Shown here: piece after piece, positions 1 through 12,920 of the stretch | How the letters are laid out: each line of letters opens with the position of its first letter | How positions within the stretch are numbered: position 1 is the first letter of the stretch | Assembly: GCF_964275005.1 (NCBI RefSeq) | Contig: NC_092701.1 | Coordinates: 35,654,520 to 35,718,519 of the forward strand | DNA length: 64,000 nt | From: Diadema setosum | Taxonomy: Eukaryota; Echinodermata; Echinoidea; Diadematoida; Diadematidae | Reading direction: 5' to 3' | Translations under genes and position numbers: made by a program | The notes under the pieces: generated by a model | Told to the model about the DNA's origin: nothing | The model's input: only the letters and a program-made list of their open reading frames with translations | Database searches by the model: none

Positions 1-84
1 TTTATTTTTTGTTCTATAAATGTCATCCATTTACATATTCATCTCAATGTATTTACCTGCATATACATCTTTCTATCTATCCTT

Positions 85-162
<78 letters not shown>

Positions 163-173
163 GATCGATCGAT
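85..173. repeat. (TCTA)n microsatellite with short (TCGA) end
   Basis: About 20 near-perfect tetranucleotide units, turning into TCGA units at 162-173. The Ser/Ile/Tyr-rich reading frames across it are repeat artefacts. Confidence 0.95.
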
Positions 174-2713
174 TCTTCTCTTTTTTATTTTTTTTCTCTT
201 CCGTAATCCGCCTTTTCGCCGTACATTCTATTGATGTATAGAAAAGAAAGTTGGCTGGAAAAAAAAAATCTTACGAACTGGTACAGGAAGGTCTTTTGGA
301 ATATCTTTGGTATCTGTATGATCCTCAACAAAAAACAAAAAAAGACAGATTAGGTACAAAAAAAAACCTACAATTATACAGAAGAGAACGTGAAAAGACC
401 ATGTAAACCATGCTATATATTACACGTTTATGATAATGACATTTTGTCAACTATTTCATTGTCTTGTGAGTGTGTCTGTTTGTGTGCGTTTGTCTGTGCG
501 TGTGTGTGTAGAGGGGGTCAAAGATGAGAGACAGGGAGAGAGAAAGAAAGAGAGGGAGAGAAGAAGCACAAATATTTCTTCTGACTCAAGACTCCTCCTA
601 AACTCAAGACAGTAGAGGTTCAGGAAGGTGGAAAGTACACACACGCACGCACGCACACACACACACACACACACACTTTTTTTCCTAGATATTTATTGAT
701 TTCATTCAAATCATTCATAAATCAACTCATTCTGGGTGTAACATGAACAAAAATCAGTACAAATGCAATTCAAAACACAAACCAAGCCATTTGTCAATTT
801 ATACTGCAAATAATCTCTCTTCAACATAAATAACTCGATTATAAAGTCAACCCTACTATATTTCTTCACGAGAAAGTTTTGACATGTACCAAAACCTATA
901 TCCCTTGAATATATTGAATCATGTAACTCCTTCTCACTTACAAAGGCATATACATAAGCAAAACAAATACATTATACAAATCTACAATGAAATCATTCAT
1001 AAGAAAAAAAAAAACACACACACACAAACACACACACACACACACGAGAAATGGAAGCTGTTGAGCGTGAGAATGACTATTACGTGATAGAGAACAAAAT
1101 AATCTGAGTCAGTAGGAATGACATGGTGAGAGTAATTACACACCCAGCGGGATTAGCGTGAGAAAAGTTGGGGAAAGCTACTGAGCAGGGGTACTCAAAA
1201 TAGCCCTTGCGGATTTGATGCCATAAGAGTCGAAAAGAGAACTGTTGGAGCACCTCCCCCTCTCAACCCTTTTGCCACTGTATTAAAATCATAGGGTCCA
1301 ATTCTGTGCATTCACATCTACTATTTGAATACAAAAAGCTTATTGTATCGTGTCATCCCATCAATTATATCTCCTCCAAAGTGGTAATATTTCGATATTA
1401 GACAGATGGTTTGTATTAAGATTTTTTTTTTTTTTTTAATCACAGGTATAGCATTTTGTTTCGCTAATAACTTTTATGTAGCTCACGCTGTTGCAACCAG
1501 ATCTGACGGTATAGTGCTGATACGCAGCAGTAAAAGTAATACAACTGGAATGCACTGGTCAAAACAGGGTAGAAAAAACAGTATGGGACAGAGCGTGTTA
1601 GAGGAACAATGGGATTATGGGATTGTGTGGAAATATCATTTCTAAAGTATATAGGTGAGGCCAATATCAGAAATCGACTGTTGTGACACTCGTAAAGATG
1701 TTCACATCTTTACAACAGTCTTCACGAATTAATGGTATACAGTCATGTGACAGTTCAACAAGTTGTGGCTGATGGTTCTGATCACGAATGAGGGACAACA
1801 GAGGAAGAATGGGAGAGGGGACAGAGGATGAGATGGAAATTGGAAGAAGAATGGACAGGGTAGAGAGATGAATCGTACAACGCAGGAAAGGACGTAGAGC
1901 GCTCTAGTAATCGGTGGGGAAAGGAGGGGGGGGGGGGTATGATGCAGATATAAACCACTACTGAGAATAGCTTTCAACTGTCAAGCCGTTGGGGACAGGT
2001 CACAATCTAGCCATCTCATCTTAATCAAGGTCAAAGGTCGCCAAGGTCACGCAGCAACGTCGACACGGGTCGTTCCAGTTTGACACGACTCGAGGTCAAT
2101 GACCTTTCAATCAGCAATGCGTTGCTGGAATCGTTCAAACTTGGCCACAAACTCAAGTTGAGACTCCACCCCAACCCCCTCCTTCTCTTCTCTGCTCTCG
2201 ATGGTTATCTGTGCGATATGTGTTGATATGTTTACTGCCGACTGACTGACACCGAACCATTTCATGGCCCTGTCCAACTCCAATTCACCCCACTGGCATC
2301 AATATCAAGGTGAAATGTCGTTTGGTTTGTTTTAGATTTAACGCCGCGATAAGTGATGTCAGTCCGTTTGATTATTGACGCTGATTTTTGACACTGACAT
2401 TGATGTAGTGCTTTTCTCGTATTCCCGGCTCACCTCTAGATTCCTGCCATTACCTCGATACGTCTGATATTTTATTCTCGTGAGATATGTCTCTCAATCA
2501 ATCTCGTCACCTTCGGCATTCCATCATTCTAGACTCTTGAATTCATTTTCAAGTTTATTCTCTATATCTGTCCATGTATTGGATGTTTGCTATACATTCG
2601 TTCTGTGAGTAATCCGCTATTCCCTCCATTGTGTCGTCACAAGCTACTGGAGCGATGTGATTTGACTCTGTGATATTGCAATAGAGCATGTGTGTTAGCA
2701 TACACACAAAAAA

Positions 2714-2815
2714 AAACAACAACCAACCAACCAACCAACCAACCAACCAAACAAACAAACAAACAAACAAACAAACAAACAAACAAACAAGCAAATAAAC
2801 AAATAAACAAACAAA
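2714..2815. repeat. (CCAA)n/(CAAA)n microsatellite
   Basis: CCAA units (2718-2748) pass into CAAA units with single-base variants to about 2815. Confidence 0.9.
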
Positions 2816-5800
2816 CTATATGCGTGTGTGTGCTTGTGTTACATCTTGCGATTCTCGTTCAGATGAGAGTCTTGACGGCAGGCTAGTAACAAGGACGCCA
2901 TCCCCGGTATAACACACCCTTGTTTGTCGTTTCGGCTTTCACACTCTTGTAAATGATAATGTGCCACATTATAACCCTGAAATAAGTTTACCAGTTTTAC
3001 CAGTTTCAAGTCCATGTTAAGTATTCACATGTTAGTATTGTTCTAAATGCTTGGAACGCTTCTTTTCTTTTCCTCGAGATATACATTACTTTTTTTCGAT
3101 GCGTCTAGTCACTGGGTAGAGTGCCGAGCGTAAACTGAGAACAGATGATGGTTTTATTGTGATTTCTGCTATCATAACGTTTGCTTGTATAATAACGTCG
3201 AATATTCCATGATTTCTTCGTAATTCTTGAATTAACGTGACATTTTTTCCAGCATGCCTCCAAATCCATCAGTCAAATTACAAAAGATGTAACGTGTATA
3301 GAGTCTGACATCAGCTCATCTGCGAGCGTGGAGTTGTGGAGGCCAACACAACGGTGCACATTGCAGTGAGGCTGCTGGGTGCTGCTAATCTATTTGGTTT
3401 ACGAATTCCTCTGATGAAATACAGCCACATGACTGAATAAGATTGATGGCAATCCAGACTGATAAATCACGCATGAACCAAACAATATATGCTATAAGGT
3501 ACCTCTATGGATGGGATCATTTATGTTGCCTCGCATGTATCAAGATATCAAACAGACATGTGATTACCTATACCGATATCATATTTGAATTTCAACAGAG
3601 TGTGAAATAAATACATCGAGGTGGATATTATGATTCTTTTTCTTTTAAACATGGAAGTCGAGAAAATAAAGAACTGATTCTTTCGACAGCCACTTCTCTT
3701 GGGCCTATAGAACTCACAGGGGAAAAGACAAGGGTAGCATGAAAAATAACTACGGTGCGTAACAATGAAGTAGCAAGTACATTTCCTTGGTTCACAGCCG
3801 AGTGGTCGTTACGCTAAAGGAGATATCACTCAACAACATCGCGACAACTTCTTTGCTTTTCAGTCGTATATGGCACCCCATTGAGGTGAAGTAAGTTGCC
3901 CATGTATAGTTTCTACATTAGGCTAGAAAAGAAGAAGGTAGAGAGAGAGGTTTCTGATGACAAAAATAAAACAACAGAGGTGTTCCAGCAATATGTGCAA
4001 AACCCAGATATCCTTCCCTTGAAGTCGGTGTAAAAGGGAAAGGTTTAGTACGTACTTGTGGTGTAGACATAAAGTCTCGAATGTCAAGGGTACTTCGTTC
4101 ACAGTGCAGCAAAACACCAAACAAACAAAACAAAACAAAACAAAATAATTTGTTCATGGTAAATGTACATCATCTTTGAGAAAGCAGGTCTGTACCTAAA
4201 CATCTTACATGTCTTAATTCAACGATGGAACGTTGTTGATATTTTTGCCTGGTGCAATTTTGCGGAAACCCGCTTGGCCTTTAAGGGGGGGGGGGGGTGG
4301 GGCTGATTCTTCTAGTGCAAGCTGGACTGCATTAGCGAGGCTAACATTCTTCTGACATTCATGTTTACACGACTCTGTTATTGATACGTTCTCATGGCTT
4401 GATTTGTTTGACGCGGGAGGGTCATTTCTGTCGCTCGAAGCGAGATTGGACATCAGTTTTCACGGCTCCACCACTCCTACTTCCTACCCCAACCCAACCA
4501 GCCCTCTCCTCTTTCCTCTCCTCCTCCCCCTCCCTCTCTATCTTCCCTCCTCTCTCTTCATTTCACTCATACCCCTTGATATTGTCCTTACAGTATTTCT
4601 GTTTACATAAGTAACAAAAGCATCTTCTGTATTACACTCAAGTGATAGTACTCCACCCCTTTTCAACGTTCCTCTTTTTTCTTTGTCTTTTTTCATTCTC
4701 GACTCTTTTGGATGTTGTTGATGTTAAGCAGAGGTGATAAGTGCTTGCAGGAGATAGATATCTGAAGAATGTCATCCATGTGAGCGCATCACAACGATTG
4801 TCGTTGCGTTGTGGGTGATATTGGAAGAGGAGACTTGACGTTGTTTGCCATCCCCCTCCCACTTCTCCCACCCCCTACCCTCCCTGAGTTCTGCGATGAC
4901 GGAGGACTCATTGAGTCAACAGTCAGCGTCTTCGCCAGTTTTGTTGCGAAAAATACTGATGGCGGAGACACATTGGAGACAAAAATCAAGGAGTTACGGG
5001 ACGAGCTAGTACCTACTTACAATTTCGTTTCTAAAAACTTTTAGCCAGGATGTCCTTATGCGCCGCGGAAGATTGAATGGCGTTGGCTTTGAGTAGCACT
5101 GCAGTGACCAATGCGTCCGGTTCGTGCACAAGTTCAGTGGTATATTTTGTGTGTGGTGAGGTGACCTTACATACATACACACAATTATGATGTCAATGAA
5201 AATGTCGTGCTCATGCAAGCTAAGAACGCTAAAGTGAGTCTGCTCACTTGTTTAACTAAACTTATGTTTCGTTGTTTACTTCATCAATCCTCTTGGGTAA
5301 TAGAGAATCTAAAGTGCGATCAGATAATGCCTAACGACCAACTTGAAAGGAACGCACCCACTTCAACACAAAAGCATAATAACAGATTTGTTATTTTGTA
5401 TATTGCACTAATAGGCCTACATAGGCACAAAAAAACAAGCACACACGATCATACGTAAGCACACGGAACGCACGTACACAAGGGATTCTTTTCGCCATGT
5501 GGTATCATATTTTTCTCAAACACTTTGAAGGTTTCCCCACTCACTGGATTTATGCAACGTATAAATACTCGGAGAACTCCACACAATCGTGACAATAACA
5601 GTAATACAGCTTCCTTCTGATTTCCTTCGTTCTATAGTTTTCACGAGTTTAATATTGTGGGCATGGGTGAGAGAGAACGCAATATATTACACAGGTCTGT
5701 TGGCTGCATGGCATATGGTACCAATGGTATTGTAATACTGCAAGACTAATAAATTTATTGCAATACATAATGAGGACTAGATAGATGGTTCATATCACTT

Positions 5801-6480
5801 TTTGAGTGAGTCTTCTTCATCTAGTACCCTTGAAGTACTAGGTGCTTGAAGTGTCATTTTTTTCCTCTTCATTTTGAAAAACAAAAAACAAAACCAAACA
5901 CTTGTGCTCGCTTCATTCCTTCCAGAGCACAAAAGTTGATAAATTTAATACATATCAGAATGTAACCAATACAGTCAGTCTAAATGCTAAGGTAATGTAA
6001 AAGAGAACTGCAATCCATACAAATAGGGGGACAGATTTAAATAGGGAAACATGGGTTAAAGTGGCGAAACCAAAATAGAAAAACCGCTTTAACCGAGAAT
6101 AACTGTTCCGCATGCCCACTGCGAAAAGCAAGGTCTTTTGGTTTTTGCGGACTGGCTCCGTATGTGACCACTCTGCGGCGTGTTTCAAGCCGAGGCAAAG
6201 CACAGCACTCTCGGAATGCCAGCAAGCTATCAAAACAGTTGCATCGCTTGTGAAAAATTGAAATTTTCCGTCATAGCTGACCAAACCAATTTACGTCCCT
6301 CCACACAAGGTTGTTTTGTCTGTTTTCCCCGTCCCTGTGCCTGAAATGTAAAACAAGTACATGGACTACCAAACTCGGGGCGGTGCTTTAACGTTTAAGA
6401 AATTTGAATAACAAAAACCATCAAAACTTTCCAAGTCATTTATCGACTTGTCCTGTGCAGAATTCCATGCCATATACTAC

Positions 6481-6545
6481 GTTTGTTTGCTTGTTTGTTT
6501 GCTTGTTTGTTTGTTTGTTTGTTTTTGTTTTGTTTTGTTTTGTTA
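6481..6545. repeat. (GTTT)n microsatellite
   Basis: Tandem GTTT/GCTT units followed by TTTTG units. Confidence 0.85.
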
Positions 6546-8063
6546 AGGACGTGACCAAATGAGGGTTGCACCACTATTAATTTTTGAGGTTTTAAGGTTT
6601 TTCTTTATCGTATAGAATTTGCTCAGATATACGACTGATCCTTTGATTCAATTCCATAAAAGTCATCGACAACCGCGTCTTGTAAGGCTCATGTTGTGTG
6701 AATAGAACGCTAACGATATATTTAAGTCTGATTCATGTCGAGAGGCAACTTTAAAGTGCAACAAACGGCAGCAGCGGCAGCGCCACAACGGTAAGACGAA
6801 GAGTTCACAATGTACACAGCTGTCTCGCGCATGTGCAGAACACTTTTTTTTTTTTTTTTTGCCTAAATATTAAGCGTCGTCTTAGCGTTCGCGTCGCAGA
6901 TCAAAAGCTCGCTTATGACGGCGGCAAAACGCGAGTCATCTGCAAGAGCGAAAAGTACTTTTATCCAAACAATTTTACAGAGGGCTCTGCAAATTTGACT
7001 GTGGCAGCGCCCTCGCCGATGAGCAGTCGCGCCAAGTATAATGCTTCAGTTGCTTAGAAGTTTCTCAGTTCCAATGAAGCATGGCATCGACGTTCATTTT
7101 TGTTCTTGCTTTAGAACTTGATTGCTTTTGGATGAAGAGTCGAACCTGACTTTGGTATTGTTATGGTGCATGCCTTCAAAACTTCCTTTCATTTTCTTTT
7201 TTCTTCAAGATGTCTGTCACATTAACAAAGTCTGTATAGCATAAAAACACATGTCGGATTTGCTCAACCTCTACCATCCTCCATCATCTTTAGTACGCAA
7301 GTACACTTATTTATGCTGTTATGATGATGATAATCTTCAAAGATTTGAACTCAAACACCCTACTTTTTGTCTCATTCTCTCTGTTGCAGTCAATATAAAC
7401 GATTGAGTTGTACTGCTTTTAAATGTAATGTGAAAACGTTCCGTGAACTCTGCGTCACCAGTATGCCAGCATACACATTATTAGGACCGTACTGCTGTTA
7501 TGATGATGGCGATGATGATGATGATTACGATTGTTAACATTTTTATCATTATCACCATTATTATTAACATCACAGTTTTTAAAAGTGAGGGGACACAGTT
7601 GGCACTTTGGATGACAGTTAATATGTGTCCCAAAAAGGATGAAAAAAAAAAAACAGAAAAGAGAAGGGCTAAACAGTTTCTGGTGCCACTTCCGGAATTA
7701 ACAGGCTGACAAAAAAAAAAAAAGTGGGTTTAAAATCAACATTTTCGGGTGTTTTCTGTTGCCACTTCCGGCCAGCAAAGAAAGAAAGAAAGGGGAAAAA
7801 AGGTCTTCACACTTTCACACTTCTGGATGCCATTTCTCTACCAAAATCGGCTGACAAGCTTCACAGTGTTTGATGCCACTCCTCTCACAGCATCGGCTGC
7901 TGACAAGCAAAATAAACAACAAAAAAGTCAAATCCTATATTTTCTTCATAAAAAGGGGCCCAAGCACCAAGTGGTAAGGCCGTGGTAAGACCCTTTTGTA
8001 TCATGCGAAAAACTGCATGGGGGGGGGGGGGGTCCTCTGGCACCCCGGTTGCACCGGCCCTGT

Positions 8064-8215
8064 ATCATCATCATCATCATCATCATCAATATTCTCATTG
8101 TTATCGTTATTACCATCACTACTACAAATTTTAATGTTATTATCATCATCATCATTACTACGTCATTATCATTATTGTTACGACGACTACTACTACTACT
8201 ACCACTTTTACGCTC
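8064..8215. repeat. interrupted (ATC)n/(TAC)n trinucleotide tract
   Basis: ATC, ATT and TAC triplet runs account for the Ile/Ser/Leu-only reading frames seen here. The preceding G-run and cacccc... stretch (8021-8062) looks like the end of an older repeat. Confidence 0.8.
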
Positions 8216-8350
8216 GGTTTTAAATCTTTAGTACATGATTGTAATGAACGACAACTTGACAGTGAGTTTTAAGATGACTGTCAGGACTGTGGCAATTTTA
8301 CAAAGATAAAGTGATGATGGGGTATCCAATGGATGGTCTACGCCTACTGT

Positions 8351-8506
8351 CAATTAAGGATGTCATTCGACTTGTGCGGTAGGATAGACGTTAATTGCCC
8401 TTGACAGTGATCGTTCGCCAGCGACGAAGAACCTATAACAAAAGAGACAATTAAAACAAAGAATCAACGCGATCGCGTTGCCTTTCCAGCGTATACGACC
8501 AATTAA
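8351..8506. promoter_or_regulatory. cluster of four CAATTAA homeodomain-type motifs just upstream of the Lhx2/9 homeobox exon
   Basis: The heptamer CAATTAA occurs at 8351-8357, 8448-8454 and 8500-8506 on the plus strand and as TTAATTG at 8391-8397. Four exact copies in 156 bases is far above chance (about one per 8 kb counting both strands at equal base use; somewhat more often in AT-rich DNA). YAATTA cores are the known preference of LIM-homeodomain proteins. A regulatory role, perhaps autoregulatory, is inference. Confidence 0.4.
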
Positions 8507-8620
8507 CGATGTTCATCAACCATGTGTGCGCAATGTTAGGAAAAGAACAAAGAAGAAATGAAAATGAAAGAAATGTGTCTCAACTCTTTCCTTCGTCTTT
8601 TGCTTTCTCCAACTCTGCAG

Positions 8621-8850
8621 GCATTGGCGATCCCGCCGACCCCCTGGGACCTCACGGACACCACCCTGGTCTCGACGGCGACATGTACTCGCAGCAGGCG
8701 GCTCCGCCCCGCACCAAACGGATGCGGACGTCGTTCAAGCACCACCAGCTGAGGACGATGAAGTCGTACTTCGCCATGAACCATAACCCGGACGCCAAAG
8801 ACCTCAAACAGCTAGCACACAAGACGGGTCTCACCAAACGGGTGCTACAG
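8621..8850 (+). CDS. Lhx2/9: Lhx2/9 penultimate coding exon (homeodomain helices 1-2 and start of helix 3)
   Basis: The exon has 230 bases: two bases of a split codon, then 76 codons. The first 30 residues (rich in Gly, Pro and His) are a linker preceding the homeodomain; the last 46 are homeodomain positions 1-46. Relative to vertebrate LHX2 only a few positions differ (for example Met in FAMNHN, His in QLAHKTG). The reading frame stays open upstream of the acceptor to 8509, but that part is the pyrimidine-rich splice-acceptor region, so it is not counted as coding. Confidence 0.93.
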
Positions 8851-10638
8851 GTAATTCATGATATTAATAATGACAGTAATGATGATAGTGGTGATAACGA
8901 TTTAAAAGTTGACGCGGATGAATGATGATTAATAATTGTTACAATGATGTCGCCAATGATTGCTAAAGATATAACTTAAAATAACAGTCACATTCACATT
9001 GTGGAACGATCTACTTCGGTTCGTCCGCATTTCCCCATCCCTTGATGTCTTCAAGAAGAATCTTAAGACTTTCCTTTTTGATGCTAATCTGTGACTGAAT
9101 TTTGTTGTGAAGTGCTGTGAAACCAGTCATTTACTGTGTAAGGGCGCTACATGCTATATAAATGATTCGATTGTATCATTTATCATTCAAATTCAATGTC
9201 ATTTTTCACCTAATGCTCAAGTTAAAAGAACAAAACAGCGAGAAGCGTTCGCCAAAAAGAATGTCAGTTGAGTGTTGAGGTTAACAGGAAAAAAAAGAAT
9301 GCATGCTACTGATGGCTTATTTTAAACATATAAAAAGTAGACATTGCTTTATTTGATAATTCATAGGTATACAATAACAGTTGGCAAAACATAAAGAAAC
9401 AAATTTGGCATGTTAAAAGTCTGAGAGACCTACCAAACTTTGCACCTGCAAAAGGAGACAATCTACCTTATGCAAGTGTTATGGTTGATTATGCATTTCT
9501 CTGAGGGGTTTTTACTATGTTGTGACATTAACGATTTATGACTTTGTATTATTCAACAAGAAGTGATGTACATATATATTCTATTTTTGCGGAAATAAAA
9601 TCAATCAATCAATCAATCAATCCATCCATCCATCCATCCATCCATCAATCGATCAATCAATCAATCAATCAATCAACGATACTAAAAGCCAAACATAGTA
9701 TTAATCTGAGGGCAATGATGACAAGGAAAATTAAAAACAAATGATTACAATCAAGTCCAGTGATGGTGGAAAGTGTTACTGTGTATGTATAAAATAACGA
9801 CACTGAAAAGAACTTGTGACCACTGCAAATGGGATGCGTAACGTCTCCCAAGGAGCATCAAGGAAACTTGGATGAGATTGTGTCAGTTTGTCTTCCATGT
9901 TTAGTCAAACTAATTTACTCTAGTCTATTCTAACACCTAATAATTCATGATAAAAGTCGTACATCTAAACCATCTCATGACGCTAATACACGACATTCCA
10001 GTCCATTTTGCTTTGTTTTTTTAATGTACATAATTATCTCTACTATTTAAATGCCTCCGAGATCATCGTTAGTGTTTGCAACATCTGATTGTTATGTCGA
10101 CGGCTGCCTTTACCGTGTACAGGTGTGGTTTCAGAATGCTCGTGCGAAATACCGACGGACAGTGACGAAGAAAGATGACGACAAGTCGGACAAGAATGCC
10201 TCCAACGGCTCCGAGGATCAGTCGGCGTCATCCCCGCCGGCCGACGAGCACGACAACAGCAGCAACAGCAGCAGCGGAGGCGGCGCAGGTGGTGGTGGCG
10301 GCGGCGGAGGGCACGGTTGCCTCATCCAGCCCGACACGCCGTCCTCGCACGATCCGGCCGCCGACACCAGCTACGATGAGGAGCACATGCTCGTCGATGA
10401 CATGGCGACATACAGCGAGTTGAAGACGGCCTCCCCAGCGCTCGCCGACGAGGTATCAACGATTGCGTCAATGCCGATGTCGGCGCGGAGCGACCTGACC
10501 ACCGCCACTACTGTCCACGCGGCCAGCGACCTATTACGAGCCGGCCTCCAGTACCGCGGCGTTGGTGGAACCACATCGCATATGAGTAGTGGAGGGCTTA
10601 TCATGTCCAGCGGTTTTGTTGAAATCTTCAATAAATGA
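8621..10638 (+). CDS. Lhx2/9: LIM-homeobox transcription factor Lhx2/9 (apterous class), last two coding exons
   Basis: Two exons, 8621-8850 and 10123-10638, encode the C-terminal part of a nuclear homeodomain transcription factor. The first follows a strong pyrimidine tract ending in CTGCAG, enters with two bases completing a split codon, and ends in phase 0 at VLQ|gtaatt. The second follows GTGTACAG and opens with VWFQNARAKYRR. The homeodomain occupies 8713-8850 plus 10123-10164. TKRMRTSFKHHQLRTMKSYF and NPDAKDLKQLA are nearly identical to vertebrate LHX2/LHX9 as I recall them; recognition-helix W48, F49, Q50 and N51 are present. The intron between homeodomain residues 46 and 47 is typical of LIM-homeobox genes. 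The tail has 158 residues after the homeodomain: a charged KKDDDKSDK stretch, a Ser/Asn run, a poly-Gly run, then Ser/Thr-rich sequence ending EIFNK. No LIM zinc fingers are encoded in this window, so the 5' exons lie upstream. Family certain; LHX2 versus LHX9 cannot be separated, and invertebrates usually have one co-orthologue. Confidence 0.95.
9002..9180 (+). mobile_element. 3' end of a LINE (non-LTR retrotransposon) in the Lhx2/9 intron
   Basis: 9002-9094 translates without interruption as WNDLLRFVRIS...LDVFKKNLKTFLF...NL followed by TGA. WN-LP-x(2-3)-R-x-S-x(2)-FK-x(2)-LK-x(2)-LF is the classic C-terminus of LINE ORF2 proteins. It is followed by a short 3' UTR ending gctacatgctatataaatga and an AT-rich tail. 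The copy is severely 5'-truncated, the usual outcome of target-primed reverse transcription. The exact clade (CR1/L2-like or Rex-like) cannot be settled from this fragment. Confidence 0.75.
9599..9677. repeat. (CAAT)n/(CATC)n microsatellite
   Basis: CAAT units, a central block of CATC units, then CAAT again; inside the Lhx2/9 last intron. Confidence 0.9.
10123..10638 (+). CDS. Lhx2/9: Lhx2/9 terminal coding exon
   Basis: Starts in phase 0 with the end of homeodomain helix 3 (VWFQNARAKYRR) and runs 171 codons to TGA at 10636-10638. Coding GC content is much higher than in the flanks, as expected for a real exon. The tail is low-complexity (Ser/Asn and Gly runs, then acidic and Thr/Ser-rich), the usual style of a LIM-homeodomain activation region. 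A hexamer AATAAA at 10630-10635 lies inside the last codons and touches the stop codon. Confidence 0.93.
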   Translation: MWFQNARAKYRRTVTKKDDDKSDKNASNGSEDQSASSPPADEHDNSSNSSSGGGAGGGGGGGGHGCLIQPDTPSSHDPAADTSYDEEHMLVDDMATYSELKTASPALADEVSTIASMPMSARSDLTTATTVHAASDLLRAGLQYRGVGGTTSHMSSGGLIMSSGFVEIFNK

Positions 10639-12900
10639 TGAATAATCAATGTAAACCTAAATACATGTCGTGAATTGCCATATCTATAAGCTCAGCAGAC
10701 TACCTTCTAATGCCGCCCATATTATTGTGTAATCACACCGAGCGTCGTTAAGCCACCTCGTCCCGTTAAATCACAATGCAACACAAATTGCAAAATCTAG
10801 CTATACAACATTAACAGCGCAAATTAGTATTCCTTGTTTTCAATCAAATTAATGCAGACTTGCGATTGATCGCCAAGTTTTCGTTAATGTTTGTGCACGC
10901 GTCATCAATGTGAGAACTGATCCTGTACATTTCAAACGAAGGATGAACCAATGATAATATCTTATCGTTCTCCTGGCAGAAGATAGGCATCCTTCTTATC
11001 TCAGAGTAAATTATTTGTACATATTTATAGACATGACATTATTGACGTCATGAATATAAGACAGTACATAATCTGCCAAATACTGTGGAAACGCTTACCA
11101 CTTCTTCCAACCTTATACTACCTGCGACTTGAGTAAGGTGAAACATTTTTTTTTTTTTAATCACAACGCCTCACACTGTGGAAACCTATTCCAAATTTTA
11201 CGTAAAGTTTCTGAAGAGATGGTATCCAGTTTGCGTTATCTCACCTAAAGATCTATACATTGTATTGTACACTGTTAGATTTCATTACTACGCGTTGTCT
11301 TTGTTCGATAAAACGTGCAGCATTCACTTTTAAGGGGTTAACAATTGATTAAACAGAACATAATTTTCAATGTTATTTTTAATGATGTTCAAAAAGTTCT
11401 TAGACTTCAACAGTCGAACTTGGCATCAGTTAGGCGAGCATTAGCTTATGTCAAAGCAAATTACACCTTGTCTTCATAATTGTAACTTCTTAAGGCAAAA
11501 ATTGTCGATGTCAAATGGTACTGATTTCGAAAGTTTTCCATGTAAATCCTATGTACTAATTATAAAAATCTGGTGTTTTGTGAAATGTGAAATGACGAAT
11601 TAGCAGAGGAGATTCGAATAATCCTCATCACGTTGTTTGAAAGAGCATACACGTTCAAAATTTCATAAAACTAAGTTCACGTTAGAATAATTTGAAATAT
11701 AAGTTACAGTAATCGTCTGGAAGACTTAGTAAGCATTAAACAAAATGGAAGAGCGATGAGCGCTTTTCATTTTTCATTTTGGCTCATCACATTTTTCGTT
11801 TGACGAATGATCGTGGAACAAATAGCGGATGATGTTGTTTCTCATTCTCTCAATCAGCTAAAAACAAAACAAAAAAAAAAACAGCCCTGTTGTGTACTTT
11901 GTTTTCATCACATAGTGTCACCTTGAGAAAAGTTGAAGGATCATCTTTGATGTACAAAGTGTACTAGTTTTCGCCCTAGGACCTTGATATAACAGTACAA
12001 TGTACATACAAAACTTCGTGTGTTGTTTTTTTTCCTTTTTATATTCTTGTCGTTCTTTGAAAGCTGCAGAGGTTGAATAATAATGAAGTACCGGTTTTGT
12101 TATCTTAAGGAGGAAGCAGAATCTCTGCTTTTCTGTTGCAGCTACTTCGCGAAGGAGATTACAGTTAGGAATGACTAGGAATCTATGGTCATCCACTTCC
12201 ACAAAATATTGAATTCAGAATGTGGTGTATTCAACAACAAACAAACGCGTTAGATTCAGGTATTAAAAGCATCCTTATCACAAGACAATCCATGGATAAA
12301 GAGAATTAATCTACAAGAGCCCTTTCACATTGTAAAACAATTTAAGGACGTTCATTAATAACTTGATTTTCTCTTTGAAGATTTACTTGAGAAAAGATTC
12401 TCGTGTTTCTGTGTGTGCAAAGTAAGTGAGAGGTAAGTAGTTGCATGACAGGGGGTGTTTCACAAAGCATGTAAAAGTTAAAATCAACTAAATTATGGTA
12501 CGTCATTGATTTCCCTGTTCTGCTTCATTTTTTTTTTTCAGAATCCTTTTCAGATTGACATCCAAATTAAGAGAAAAATTCTTTTGTCCCTAATTTTGTT
12601 TTGTGTATCAATGGCTGCATGTTCAAGTCTCAAAATTTTCCTTTTTAGTTGAAAGTTAGAACATTTTTGAAGACGCACACAATATACCATTATTTCAAGT
12701 TGATCGTAACTTTTAGGATTGAAACTTAGATTCTTTGTGAAACAACCCCCCCCCCCCCCCGTTCAGAACTAATTACACCTGGCTGTTGTCACAGTAACTG
12801 CAGTCACTGCGGCTCGAAGTTGCATAATCTCTTCACAAAACTTGCCCCAGCATGAATACTTTAAGATCCAGATGTTGAATAATTTCCTAAGAGATATCAA
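10639..12900. other. 3' flank of Lhx2/9, probably including its 3' UTR; no further gene seen
   Basis: AT-rich DNA with no protein-like frame. The first few hundred bases are probably 3' UTR, but I find no clear canonical poly-A signal other than the one overlapping the stop codon. A poly-C run lies at about 12747-12761. Confidence 0.5.
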
Positions 12901-12920
12901 GAAACGTCAAAATTTCTCGA

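Larger units (their letters stand above)
1..8620. other. non-coding DNA upstream of the Lhx2/9 homeobox exon (intron or 5' flank)
   Basis: No reading frame here resembles a known domain, and no LIM zinc-finger pattern (paired CxxC/HxxC) was found in any frame. The stretch holds several microsatellites, poly-A/T runs, a small perfect palindrome near 1698-1719 (gtaaagatgt-tc-acatctttac) and CA- or pyrimidine-rich low-complexity DNA. Since the gene's LIM exons are missing, most of this is probably intron sequence. Confidence 0.6.

Noticed and set aside
4789-5044. Plus-strand frame with a plausible hydrophilic C-terminal half, considered as a missing Lhx2/9 exon
   Set aside because: No Cys/His pattern of a LIM domain and no similarity to the linker of LHX2/9.
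6833-7057. Short frame considered as a coding exon
   Set aside because: Begins in a poly-T run and resembles no family; no good acceptor and donor pair.
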